From Eustoma russellianum (taxonomy: Eukaryota > Streptophyta > Magnoliopsida > Gentianales > Gentianaceae): DNA of 64,000 nt. The notes beneath the pieces are model-generated. The model saw only the letters and a program-made list of their open reading frames with translations, did not search any database and was not told the origin of the DNA. The stretch covers positions 39,596,650-39,660,649 of the forward strand of contig AP025042.1 in assembly GCA_036186865.1 (NCBI GenBank), read 5' to 3'. The number at the start of each line of letters is the position of its first letter. The stretch's first letter is position 1. Shown piece after piece: positions 46,223 through 56,217 of this stretch. The translations under genes and the position numbers were made by a program.

Positions 46223-47548
46223 TGTAAGGTCCGAAATACACTCTAGAGGGGGAGTGAATAGAGTGTTTGGCTCTTTTGCGGAATTTTCTTGTTTTTCTCA
46301 ACTCAAAAAGATATTCAAAATCAGAGCAAGAATTGGAGATGAGAGACAATGAAAGAGTACACCGGATATAGAGTGGTTCGAATCGTAAATGATTCTACTC
46401 CACTACCACTTTGTTTCCAAAGTGGATTTTCAACAACTACTCTTCTTATTATGAACAATAAGAACAACCACAGCAACACTTACACTAACACTTTAGTGTA
46501 AGCAACAACAACAGCAACTTCTTGCACAACACACTTGTGCAACTACAACAACTACAGCTCTTAGCAAGAACAACTTCTTGCTTCCTCACAGCTTCAACAA
46601 AAGTTCTCTCAAGAACTTCTCACAATGGGTTGAAGATATATAGTAAGGTTCACACTTTCTCACAAGTCTAAGCACAAGCTAGAGATCAAATATTTATGGT
46701 TCCTCTTGTGCTTGACTCTCTTTCTCTCAATATACAAACAATGAAGATCAAGGAAAGCTAGACAAGCTTTAAACAAATTTACAAGTATGAGAGAAATATA
46801 CAACAATGTAAAATGAAGCTAGATGATGTTGAAAGTGTGTCATTGCTTCATTCAAGCCTCCTCTATTTATAGATGAAGTTCACCACGTTTTTGAGGCCTT
46901 CCACCAAGTCTTCATCTTCAAAAATGTCAAGACAATGCCAAAATAGTCTTTAGCCACCCTAGGAAGTGATTTGATCTTGGATAGCCACCCTAGAGAATCT
47001 TAGACAAGCTTACAATAGTCAAGGAAGCATGTAACAAGTTGGGTTAAAGTCCACAAGAAGTTTGAATAAGATTGGAAAGAGAAAACCTTGAAAATCAACC
47101 TTAGATTTTATTCCAACGTTCAAGAAATTTGAATTCTGGAGTACATCGATCGATCTATGTCACCAGGTTTAGAGACTGATGTATTCAGTCAGACATCGAT
47201 CGATCGATGTCAGGGGCTGAAGTGACATCGATCGATCGATGTCACCTTGTTGAGAGACTGAAGTCCTCAGTCCAACATCGATCGATCGAAGTCAGGGTAT
47301 GAAGTGACATCGATCGATCGATGTCACTTGGTTGAGGGTTCGATGTCTCCAGTCAGACATCGATCGATCTATGTCAAGGGCTTCGATCGATCGATGTCCC
47401 CTTTTTGAGAGATCGATGTCAACCAGTGACTTGAAATCTCATCCATCTTTGGACATAATGTGTTTTGCCTATCTTGCATCAAATATTAAGCATAATTTTA
47501 GCTCATTCAAAACATCTTTTCATCATCAAAACGTTTTATAACTTAACA
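46223..47548 (-). repeat. 3' LTR of Sirevirus-type element 2
   Basis: Direct copy of 54893-56217. It has a TATA box (CTATAAATAGAG on the minus strand, about 46860-46871). A palindrome array of CATCGATCGATCGATG units lies at about 47140-47420. Confidence 0.93.
47140..47420. repeat. CATCGATCGATCGATG palindrome array in the LTR of element 2
   Basis: Seven copies of the palindrome GACATCGATCGATCGATGTC, or forms with one or two changes, lie at intervals of about 25-50 bases, separated by words like AGAGACTGA and TCAGTC. The same array is in the other LTR (55810-56090). A shorter array of the same palindrome lies upstream of the extra ORF (49885-49995). Confidence 0.9.
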
Positions 47549-48247
47549 TTCTCCCCCTTTTTGATGATTTCAAAACCACAATCCAAAAGATGTTTTTAAC
47601 TTCTACAACTCCCCCTTAGTTCATGCTTTCTTTCCAATCTACCCAACATGCTCCCCCTCAGATTATGCATCAAGTTTTGTATTTTCACCATTTCAATATG
47701 TAACGCATATCAAGTGACTTTTAATACCAATGCCTATCACGTTCAGCACATGCCACGTTAATATCCAGTTTTGTTTCCCAATCATGCCAAAACATATCAC
47801 TAGCTATGCCATGTTAATATTCAATTTTGCTTCCCAATAATCCATCATGCCAAAACATATCACTAGCTAGCATCCAAAGCTATATCAAGCTAAGGGAAAA
47901 CATTTCATGTTACGACCAAGTTATGTCAACATATAACTTTGTATGCTAACAACACCAAAACATGCTAACAATGTCAAGATGATGCCAAAGCATGCTAACA
48001 AAGCCAATACTCAATGATCAAGATGATGCCAAAACATGCTAACAATGCTAATGATGCCAAAGTACGATAATGATACCAAAACATGCATGCCAGTACTACT
48101 AACTTCTCCCCCTTTTTGAAAGCATCAAAAGAATAGAGATATCAATACGAAAACATAAATGTCAATACCAAAATATCAAGTTTTGAGATACAAACTCAAA
48201 CTTGCAAAAACTAGCATAAGGACAGGGGAAGGGGAAATCAACAAGAT
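47549..48247 (-). other. Non-coding 3' region with purine tracts, element 2
   Basis: On the minus strand, AAAAAGGGGGAGAA adjoins the LTR, and AAGGGGGAG and GAGGGGGAGC follow within about 110 bases. A further AAAAAGGGGGAG lies near 48110. 47740-48090 is built of loosely repeated words such as ATGCCAAAACAT and ATGCTAACAATG. No gene is visible. Confidence 0.65.
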
Positions 48248-49672
48248 CTACTCCTCATCGGAGGAGAAACAAAGTCCGGAAAGAGCGGCTTTGAGCTTCG
48301 TCTTTAATTTCTGGTACTTGGTCTTTTGCATGGTTAGCTCATTCTGGAGTGTTTTGACTTCAGTGTCCACTCTTGTCTCTAGCGTTTTTAAACGAGTCTG
48401 GAAAGTCGTATAGCCTTTCTCCAAATCGTCTATACGAACAGCTTCCTTGGTCAAGTCTTCACCCCATTGACCAAGAGTGCGTTGGATGTCATTTATCTCG
48501 TATTCAATATCCATATCATCCCCGGATTCACTCTCTGGCTCCATTGGGGCTTTGCCTTTGTCTATTCGAGATGTAGGACTGGGAGGGTTAGGTTGGGGTT
48601 CAACGGTCGGCTCAGTGGGGTGTGGTGGTATTTCCGGCTCATTCTCAGCTTCATCTTCCTCCGGCTCCTGAGCACCACCCCTTCGTTGCGCTTCCTTTCT
48701 AGACTTGAGAATTTGCTGGATGTTGGATTTTGAATAATAATCCTTATTCGTAATCGCTTCTTCGTATTCAACATCCAGTACGAGATTTGAACTTTTCAGT
48801 AATCTATATATCAGATTACTGTAAGGAAGTGCCTTCGATTTTTTCGTAACCGCCTCCAACACATTTTCAAAGAAAACTTCTCCAAAATTAACCTGCTCTC
48901 TCCTGGCTATGCGGTATGTGATGTAAAAGTCTAGGTTGCTGGGAAGTTTGGCTGATTTTCCATTGACACAAAAGGTAACTATCGCAAGCAAGACTCTATA
49001 TATCAAGGGCATATCATTTGTGTTCTTTGTTGGGTGAAAGCCAAGAAAGGTTTTGACTTCATTTTCAGTGACTTGGTACTTGTTAAAATCCCACTTCCAA
49101 GGATCAAAATCCTTGAATCCCTCACTAGGTGTACCAAGAATAGCATTAATTTGTACAGTATGAAAGGAGACTACTTGACCATCTATGACTGAATTCAGAG
49201 AAAATGGATTTCCATTCAGATAATCAATCCAAAAATTTGCATAAAACAACCGGGTATATCGAGTAGACATAGCTCCCATCTCAGATGAATCCCATAAAAA
49301 CTTCCAATTTTGAGCATACAACAAGTCAATTATAGGTCTCAATTCTGCATTGCTCAAAATGTCCTCAATTTTGAGCACCTTTGATGGAATGGTAGACCTA
49401 TTGCTATTTTCCCATTCAGTGAATAGTAATTGTGCTCTCTGAGATATATGAGTATGTATCCCTAATCCTAGAGGTGTAGCCAATGCATTCTCATATTCAC
49501 CAGTTTTAAGCCAGGGAAAATTTCTAATGTGAAGACTTTCTCTTACCTCACGAATGAGATGTTCTTGAGATGGCTCTGGTTGCTTCCGTAATCCTGTTGT
49601 TCTTGGACCCGTTGGAGTTTGTTGTTGTGAAGTTTTCTGCCTCTTGGGATGATTCTTGGTTCTTGGAGCCAT
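48248..49672 (-). CDS. Extra ORF after pol in element 2, 474 residues, intact
   Basis: The ATG at 49672 starts a protein with a basic N-terminus (MAPRTKNHPKRQK). A conserved domain follows (about 50-310) with FPWLKTGEYENA, FYANFWIDYLNGNPFSLNS, AIVTFCVNGKSAKLPSNLDF and SKALPYSNLIYRLL. After it come an acidic Pro/Glu linker (about 325-390) and a C-terminal coiled coil (about 400-465). The N-terminal domain resembles the Pfam 'putative plant transposon protein' (PF20167). The match is from memory of the family and needs a search. There is no signal peptide or membrane helix, so I do not call it an envelope, although it sits in the envelope position. Its function is unknown. The matching ORF of element 1 is broken. 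Confidence 0.85.
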   Translation of the reverse strand: MAPRTKNHPKRQKTSQQQTPTGPRTTGLRKQPEPSQEHLIREVRESLHIRNFPWLKTGEYENALATPLGLGIHTHISQRAQLLFTEWENSNRSTIPSKVLKIEDILSNAELRPIIDLLYAQNWKFLWDSSEMGAMSTRYTRLFYANFWIDYLNGNPFSLNSVIDGQVVSFHTVQINAILGTPSEGFKDFDPWKWDFNKYQVTENEVKTFLGFHPTKNTNDMPLIYRVLLAIVTFCVNGKSAKLPSNLDFYITYRIARREQVNFGEVFFENVLEAVTKKSKALPYSNLIYRLLKSSNLVLDVEYEEAITNKDYYSKSNIQQILKSRKEAQRRGGAQEPEEDEAENEPEIPPHPTEPTVEPQPNPPSPTSRIDKGKAPMEPESESGDDMDIEYEINDIQRTLGQWGEDLTKEAVRIDDLEKGYTTFQTRLKTLETRVDTEVKTLQNELTMQKTKYQKLKTKLKAALSGLCFSSDEE

Positions 49673-49884
49673 TTGAGAGAATTAGGGCAAGAATTTGACA
49701 AAGGAAGTGTTTGAATATTGAGACTTGGTGTAGAATTTGAGTAGGATTAAAAAAAATGATCTTGAGGGAGGAAAATTGAAGTTGCTTCGTTTTGGTGGAG
49801 AGGGTTCGCAGAGGATTTAGGGTTCTTAGGGTGTAAATGAGAAAATGAGACGTTTTTGCAGGTTTTATAGGCTTTTGTCCCGCT

Positions 49885-49995
49885 GACATCGATCGATCGA
49901 TGTCAGGGACTTCGATCGATCGATGTCCTGTACATCGATCGATCGATGTCTTTATAGACATCATTCTCTAGAATTTTCATATAGATCGATCTATG
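49885..49995. repeat. Internal CATCGATCGATCGATG array of element 2
   Basis: Three full copies of CATCGATCGATCGATG or TTCGATCGATCGATG and one weaker copy (ATAGATCGATCTATG) lie directly upstream of the extra ORF and downstream of pol. They are the same motifs as those in the LTR of this element. Confidence 0.88.
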
Positions 49996-50032
49996 TATGC
50001 AGAATTCTGTAATTTTAACACTTTTTAACCCT

Positions 50033-53000
50033 TTAACCAATGTTTAGCATTCCCAATCTTGTCCTAATTGATTCGAACGTCTCGGTGGGAAGGGATTTGG
50101 TAAAGATATCCGCCAGTTGGTCATTTGTTGGAACGAACTCAACGCATACCAATCCTTTTTGGATGCAATCTCTTATGAAGTGATGTCTCACCTCAATGTG
50201 TTTTGTTCTACTATGATGAACAGGGTTTTGTGCTATACTTATGGCTGAGGTATTATCACATAGGATGGAACTTTTTCAAACTTAACATTGTAATCGTTCA
50301 AGGTGTTGATCATCCAAAGTAGTTATGCACAACACGAAGCGGCCGATACATATTCGGACTCCGCCGTGGAAAGTGACACACTATTTTGTTTCTTGGAAAA
50401 CCAAGAAACTAAGCAATCTCCAAGAAATTGACATGTCCCGGAGGTGCTTTTCCTATCAACAAGATTTCCGGCATAGTCGGAGTCACTATATCCTCTTAGA
50501 TCAAAACAACCATTTTTGGGATAAAACAGTCCGAAGTTCAAAGTCCCTTTTAAATACCTAAAGATACGTTTAATGGCAACTAAATGCGATTCCTTAGGCA
50601 TACTTTGAAATCTAGCACATAAGCACACAGCATGCAAAATATCCGGCCTACTAGCAGTCAAATAAAGTAAACTACCAATCATACCCCTATATTTTGTTAC
50701 CTCAACTGGCTTTCCTTTTTCGTCTTTGTCAAGCTTTGTACTTGTGCTCATCGGAGTGCTCACACTTCTTCCATCCTCGAATTTGTACTTCTTGAGCAAA
50801 TCCTTCGTATACTTTGTTTGAGATATGTACACTCCATCTTGAGTTTGCTTGATTTGTAGACCAAGAAAGTAGTTGAGTTCACCCATCATGCTCATTTCAA
50901 ATTCTCCTTCCATCAATTTAGCAAAATGCTTACAAAGAGAATCATTAGTAGCGCCAAATATGATATCATCCACATAAATTTGAACAAACAACTGATGGTT
51001 TCCTTGTTCTTTAATAAAAAGAGTAGTGTCGACTTTTCCTCTTGAAAACTCGTTTTCAAGTAGGAAGTTACTTAATCTATCATACCAAGCCCTAGGGGCT
51101 TGTTTAAGTCCATAAAGGGCCTTTTTGAGTCTAAAAACATGATTCGGATAATCATGATTTTCAAACCCCGGAGGTTGAGCTACATAGACCTCTTCTTGAA
51201 TTATTCCATTCAAGAATGCGGATTTCACATCCATTTGATATAGTTTGAAATCTTTATAGCATGCATATGCTAATAACATCCTAATAGCTTCTAATCTAGC
51301 TACGGGAGCAAAAGTCTCATCATAATCTATGCCTTCCTCTTGCCTATAACCTTGGGCTACTAACCTAGCTTTGTTTCTAGTGATGTTTCCTTTATCATCC
51401 ATTTTGTTTCTAAATACCCATTTGGTGCCAATTACGGGATGATCACTCGGTTTAGCAACTAATTCCCAAACATCACTTCTTTCAAATTGATTTAATTCTT
51501 CTTGCATAGCTAATACCCAATCTTCATCATTTATTGCTTCCTTTATATTTTTAGGCTCAACTTGTGAAATGAAGGCATTTTCATTGAATTTTCTTCTTGT
51601 CATTACACCTTGGCTAGTTTCACCTAGTATCAACTCTTTAGGGTGATCTTTCCTATATTTATATGACTCCGGTAAATTTGAGGTATCCCCTCCTACTTCT
51701 TCATCTTCAACCTTAGGTTCAAGTGGATCAATCCTAAGGTCGATGACAATATTACCTTTTGGATTCTCAAATTTTTCTATATGACTTACTTCGATTATTT
51801 CATCTTCATCATCATCATTATTATCGTTTGACTTATCATCAATGAATTCACTAAACTTGACATGAATTGATTCTTCAACTTTCATACTTCTCTTATTATA
51901 TACTCTAAATGCTTTGCTATTTTGAGCATAACCCATAAAGATTCCTTCATCCGCTTTGAAGTCAAGTTTATCCAAGTTGTCTTTGGTGTTAAGTATAAAA
52001 CACTTACAACCAAAAACCTTGAAATAACCAATATTTGGTACTCTACCTTTCCAAAGCTCATAAGGAGTCTTTTTGAGAAATGGTCTCAAATAAACTCTAT
52101 TAATCACATGACAAGCGGTATTTACCGCTTCAGCCCAAAAATATTTGGGTAGCTCAAATTCGTTTAGCATGGCTCTACTCATTTCTTGAAGTGTTCTATT
52201 TTTCCTTTCCGCAACACCATTTTGTTGAGGAGTTCTTGGAGCTGAAAAGTTGTGTCCATACCCTTTGGATACACAAAATTCTTGAAATTCTCCATCAAAC
52301 TCACCACCTCTATCACTTCTAATTTCCTTAATTGTGTATTCTCTTTGATTTTCTAATCTCTTACAAAGCTTAATAAATTCATGACATGCATCATTCTTTT
52401 TAGCTAAGAACATTACCCAAGTGTACCTAGAGTAGTCATCTACCACCACAAAGGTGTAATGTTTTCCACTTAGGCTTGCTGTACCAATATCCCCATACAA
52501 ATCCATATGAAGCAATTGTAGAGGTTTGGTGGTGGAGATTTCTCTTTTGGGCTTGAAACTTGTTTTAACAAGCTTTGCCTTTTGACAAGTGTCACATAAG
52601 CCATGGTTTTCGAAATTTAGTTTTGGAAGACCTTGGACTTTTTCATTTTTGCAAATCTCTTTGAAATTCTTGAAACTAATGTGTCCAAGTCGTCTATGCC
52701 ATAGTTGAGTCAAATCATTTTTGGCAACTAGGCAAGAAACATTTTGTGATATCAAATCATGTGTGCTAAATTTGTAAACATCATTTTTACGAGTAGCTTC
52801 AAAAACAATCTTATCGTTCTTTTTCACAACACATTTTCTTTTCACAAACTCAATTTGAAAATTAGCATCACATAGTTGGCTAACACTTATCAAATTATAC
52901 TTAAGCCATTCTACATATAATACATTATTAATAGTAAAGGAAGAGTTACCAATTTCTCCATGTCCAAGGATTTTGGCTCTCCCATTGCCAAAATGCACCG

Positions 53001-53124
53001 TTCCACCATCTTGGAGCTTGAGCTTGGTGAACAACGTCTTGTCTCCGGTCATGTGAGTTGAACATCCGCTGTCCATAAGCCATTTGGTTCCTTCTTCTTT
53101 GGCTACTCCATTTATCTTGAGAGC
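50033..53124 (-). pseudogene. Pol of Sirevirus-type element 2, broken in RNase H
   Basis: The frame opens after a TAG at about 53125 and overlaps gag by 179 bases in the +1 frame. Protease (LMDSGCSTHMTGD, about 53076), pre-integrase (LWHRRLGH), integrase (HMDLYGD, RSDRGGEFDGEF, PRTPQQNGVAERK), reverse transcriptase (WVFRNKMD, SAFLNG, YVDDIIFG, about 50975) and the start of RNase H (SDSDYAG, AESEYVSAASCCA) are uninterrupted. A TAA at about 50320-50322 and a one-base frame change near 50270 break RNase H. Its remainder is still readable to 50033. The lesions are few, in line with the young LTRs. Confidence 0.87.
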
Positions 53125-54829
53125 CTACAAAACCAAAAGATGTATGCATTGGTACCCTTTGATGGTTGGGTCCTTTAGGGTTAGTTTTTCGACCCTTAGG
53201 CTTCCAAACATATGTGCTCTCAAATCGAGCTCTACATGCTTTCTTTACATGTCCTAGCTTGTTGCAATAAAAGCACGTCGGTACAAGCTTTGGTTTAGAA
53301 GATGATAAATTTTGTTGTGATTTTCTATTGTTTGTCTTTTTCTTTAAAGACTTAGGTTTAATAGAAAATGATGAGTTAAATCCTAAACCGGATTTATCAT
53401 TTCCAATTCGTTGATTCCCAAGTAGTATGTCTAAGTTGTTTTTCCCATTTGTTAGTCTTTGTAAGTCTAATTTTAGTTTTTCACATTCTTTTCTAATTTC
53501 TTCCTTTTCAAGAGCTACGGTTTTATGCATAGTAAGTATGATATCATGCTCTTGAACCATCAAAATATTTTTGTCATGCAAATTCTTATTTTCTAAAATG
53601 CATTTCTTGAACTCTTTCTTTAAATGCTTATATTTCAAATTTAATTTTTCAAAGTCATCTTGCAAATCTCCTATTTCATCATGCAAATTTGAAGGGTTAG
53701 AGTTTACCTCAAGGTCGTCTTCAATCGCCATAAGACAAGTATGTTGAACCTTTGAATTTTCAACCATTGCCACAAGTCCAACACCTTGATCTTCACTCTC
53801 TTCTCCTTCCGATTCCGAAAGGAGATCATCCCACGTGGTTACCTCCGCATTGAGGGCTTTCTTCTTTTGAGGAAAGACCTTCTTCTCTTGCTTTTGCGGT
53901 TCTTTTACGTGGCAATCGGCAATGAAATGACCGGGTCGACCACATCTATAGCAATTTTCACTTGCTTCTTTTTCTTTGGATGGTTTCTTGAAAAACTTTC
54001 TTGCTTGAGCTTTGTTTCTAGTTGCCATTCTTCTAAATTTTCTTACAAGAAGGGCAACTTCCTCATCCGAATCATCGGACTCTACCACCAATCCTTTGTG
54101 TGATGCTTGTGTAGGCTTGATAGGATTCATCCTATTTTGTTCATCAATTAGAATTTCATGAGTAAGAAGATTATCGGATAGCTCATCAAGAGTAAGAGTC
54201 TTGAGATTCTTTGATTCGGTGATGGCGGTGACTTTGGGTGTCCATTCTCTTGGCAAGGAGTTGAGGAGTTTTGAGACAAGGTCTTCGTTTGAGATTTTCT
54301 TGTCAACCATAGAGAGTTGATTCACTATTCGTGTGAATCGGTCGATTGTCTCCTCAATCTTCTCACCGCTCTTCATTCCGAACATCTCATACTCCTTCAT
54401 GAGCATGAGTCTTTTGGCCATTCTTACTTGCTCAGTTCCTTCATGTATCATTTCAAGCCTTTTCCATGCCTCGTGGGCTGTTTCAAGGCCTTGGAGTCTA
54501 ATGAGCTCAGTGGTGGTTAGAGCACTTGAGAGAATGTCAAAAGCTTTGCCATTGATGGCGAACTTTATCTTCTCTTCGTCGGTGTAGTCATCCTCATCTT
54601 TAAACATTGATTCTCCTTTTGAGTTGGTAATCATTGGAACTTCAATTCCTTTGACAACAGCTCTCCATATATCAAACCCACAGCCTTTCAAATGATTGAT
54701 CATTCGAAATTTCCACAAAGAATAGTTTTGGGCATCAAACATAGGAGCTTTAGTGTTTGATCCGGAAAATAGTGCAGTAGGCTTAGGAGATGAGGAGGTT
54801 GAGGTTGAGGTTGAGGTTGTCATTGCCAT
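52946..54829 (-). CDS. Gag of Sirevirus-type element 2, about 627 residues
   Basis: The first ATG after the primer site is at 54829 (MAMTTSTSTSTSSSP). The open frame extends a little upstream without an ATG. Copia-type Gag motifs (FDAQNYSLWKFRM, RLQGLETAHEAWKRLEMIHEG), two CCHC knuckles (CYRCGRPGHFIADC, about residue 290; CFYCNKLGHVKKAC, about 515), an acidic segment and a Lys-rich coiled-coil part follow in the same order as in element 1. It is uninterrupted and overlaps pol at its end. Confidence 0.9.
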   Translation of the reverse strand: MAMTTSTSTSTSSSPKPTALFSGSNTKAPMFDAQNYSLWKFRMINHLKGCGFDIWRAVVKGIEVPMITNSKGESMFKDEDDYTDEEKIKFAINGKAFDILSSALTTTELIRLQGLETAHEAWKRLEMIHEGTEQVRMAKRLMLMKEYEMFGMKSGEKIEETIDRFTRIVNQLSMVDKKISNEDLVSKLLNSLPREWTPKVTAITESKNLKTLTLDELSDNLLTHEILIDEQNRMNPIKPTQASHKGLVVESDDSDEEVALLVRKFRRMATRNKAQARKFFKKPSKEKEASENCYRCGRPGHFIADCHVKEPQKQEKKVFPQKKKALNAEVTTWDDLLSESEGEESEDQGVGLVAMVENSKVQHTCLMAIEDDLEVNSNPSNLHDEIGDLQDDFEKLNLKYKHLKKEFKKCILENKNLHDKNILMVQEHDIILTMHKTVALEKEEIRKECEKLKLDLQRLTNGKNNLDILLGNQRIGNDKSGLGFNSSFSIKPKSLKKKTNNRKSQQNLSSSKPKLVPTCFYCNKLGHVKKACRARFESTYVWKPKGRKTNPKGPNHQRVPMHTSFGFVGSQDKWSSQRRRNQMAYGQRMFNSHDRRQDVVHQAQAPRWWNGAFWQWESQNPWTWRNW

Positions 54830-54880
54830 GATCTTTAACCTTGCTACTTGCAAAGATTGGCCAAGCAATCAAGGTTAGGC

Positions 54881-54890
54881 TCTGATACCA
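54881..54890 (-). promoter_or_regulatory. Primer binding site of element 2
   Basis: TGGTATCAGA on the minus strand is separated from the 5' LTR by two bases, as in element 1. Confidence 0.85.
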
Positions 54891-54892
54891 AT

Positions 54893-56217
54893 TGTAAGGT
54901 CCGAAATACACTCTAGAGGGGGGGTGAATAGAGTGTTTGGCTCTTTTGCGGAATTTTCTTGTTTTTCTCAACTCAAAAAGATATTCAAAATCAGAGCAAG
55001 AATTGGAGATGAGAGACAATGAAAGAGTACACCGGATATAGAGTGGTTCGAATCGTAAATGATTCTACTCCACTACCACTTTGTTTCCAAAGTGGATTTT
55101 CAACAACTACTCTTCTTATTATGAACAATAAGAACAACCACAGCAACACTTACACTAACAATTTAGTGTAAGCAACAACAACAGCAACTTCTTGCACAAC
55201 ACACTTGTGCAACTACAACAACTACAGCTCTTAGCAAGAACAACTTCTTGCTTCCTCACAGCTTCAACAAAAGTTCTCTCAAGAACTTCTCACAATGGGT
55301 TGAAGATATATAGTAAGGTTCACACTTTCTCACAAGTCTAAGCACAAGCTAGAGATCAAATATTTATGGTTCCTCTTGTGCTTGACTCTCTTTCTCTCAA
55401 TATACAAACAATGAAGATCAAGGAAAGCTAGACAAGCTTTAAACAAATTTACAAGTATGAGAGAAATATACAACAATGTAAAATGAAGCTAGATGATGTT
55501 GAAAGTGTGTCATTGCTTCATTCAAGCCTCCTCTATTTATAGATGAAGTTCACCACGTTTTTGAGGCCTTCCACCAAGTCTTCATCTTCAAAAATGTCAA
55601 GACAATGCCAAAATAGTCTTTAGCCACCCTAGGAAGTGATTTGATCTTGGATAGCCACCCTAGAGAATCTTAGACAAGCTTACAATAGTCAAGGAAGCAT
55701 GTAACAAGTTGGGTTAAAGTCCACAAGAAGTTTGAATAAGATTGGAAAGAGAAACCTTGAAAATCAACCTTAGATTTTATTCCAACGTTCAAAAAATTTG
55801 AATTCTGGAGTACATCGATCGATCTATGTCACCAGGTTTAGAGACTGATGTATTCAGTCAGACATCGATCGATCGATGTCAGGGGCTGAAGTGACATCGA
55901 TCGATCGATGTCACCTTGTTGAGAGACTGAAGTCCTCAGTCCAACATCGATCGATCGAAGTCAGGGTATGAAGTGACATCGATCGATCGATGTCACTTGG
56001 TTGAGGGTTCGATGTCTCCAGTCAGACATCGATCGATCTATGTCAAGGGCTTCGATCGATCGATGTCCCCTTTTTGAGAGATCGATGTCAACCAGTGACT
56101 TGAAATCTCATCCATCTTTGGACATAATGTGTTTTGCCTATCTTGCATCAAATATTAAGCATAATTTTAGCTCATTCAAAACATCTTTTCATCATCAAAA
56201 CGTTTTATAACTTAACA
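54893..56217 (-). repeat. 5' LTR of Sirevirus-type element 2
   Basis: Direct copy of 46223-47548 with about four differences, one of them a one-base deletion (near 55752). The palindrome array lies at 55810-56090, in the upstream part of the LTR. Confidence 0.93.

Larger units (their letters stand above)
46223..56217 (-). mobile_element. Sirevirus-type copia element 2
   Basis: Direct repeats of 1326 and 1325 bp begin TGTAAGGTCC and end CTTAACA, and are flanked by the target duplication GTAAG (46218-46222 and 56218-56222). The primer site complement at 54881-54890 gives a leftward orientation: 5' LTR 54893-56217, gag, pol, extra ORF, 3' LTR 46223-47548. I count about four differences between the LTRs, so it is young. 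Gag and the extra ORF are open. Pol is broken only in RNase H. It is inserted in the LINE. Confidence 0.92.

Noticed and set aside
47140..47420. CRISPR-like array of short palindromes
   Set aside because: The genome is a plant's, the units are palindromic with irregular, unequal spacers, and the array lies inside an LTR. The same applies to the GAAGCGCTT arrays.
48248..49672. Envelope protein call for the extra ORF of the Sirevirus-type elements
   Set aside because: The position fits, but there is no signal peptide, no transmembrane helix and no glycoprotein-like cysteine pattern.
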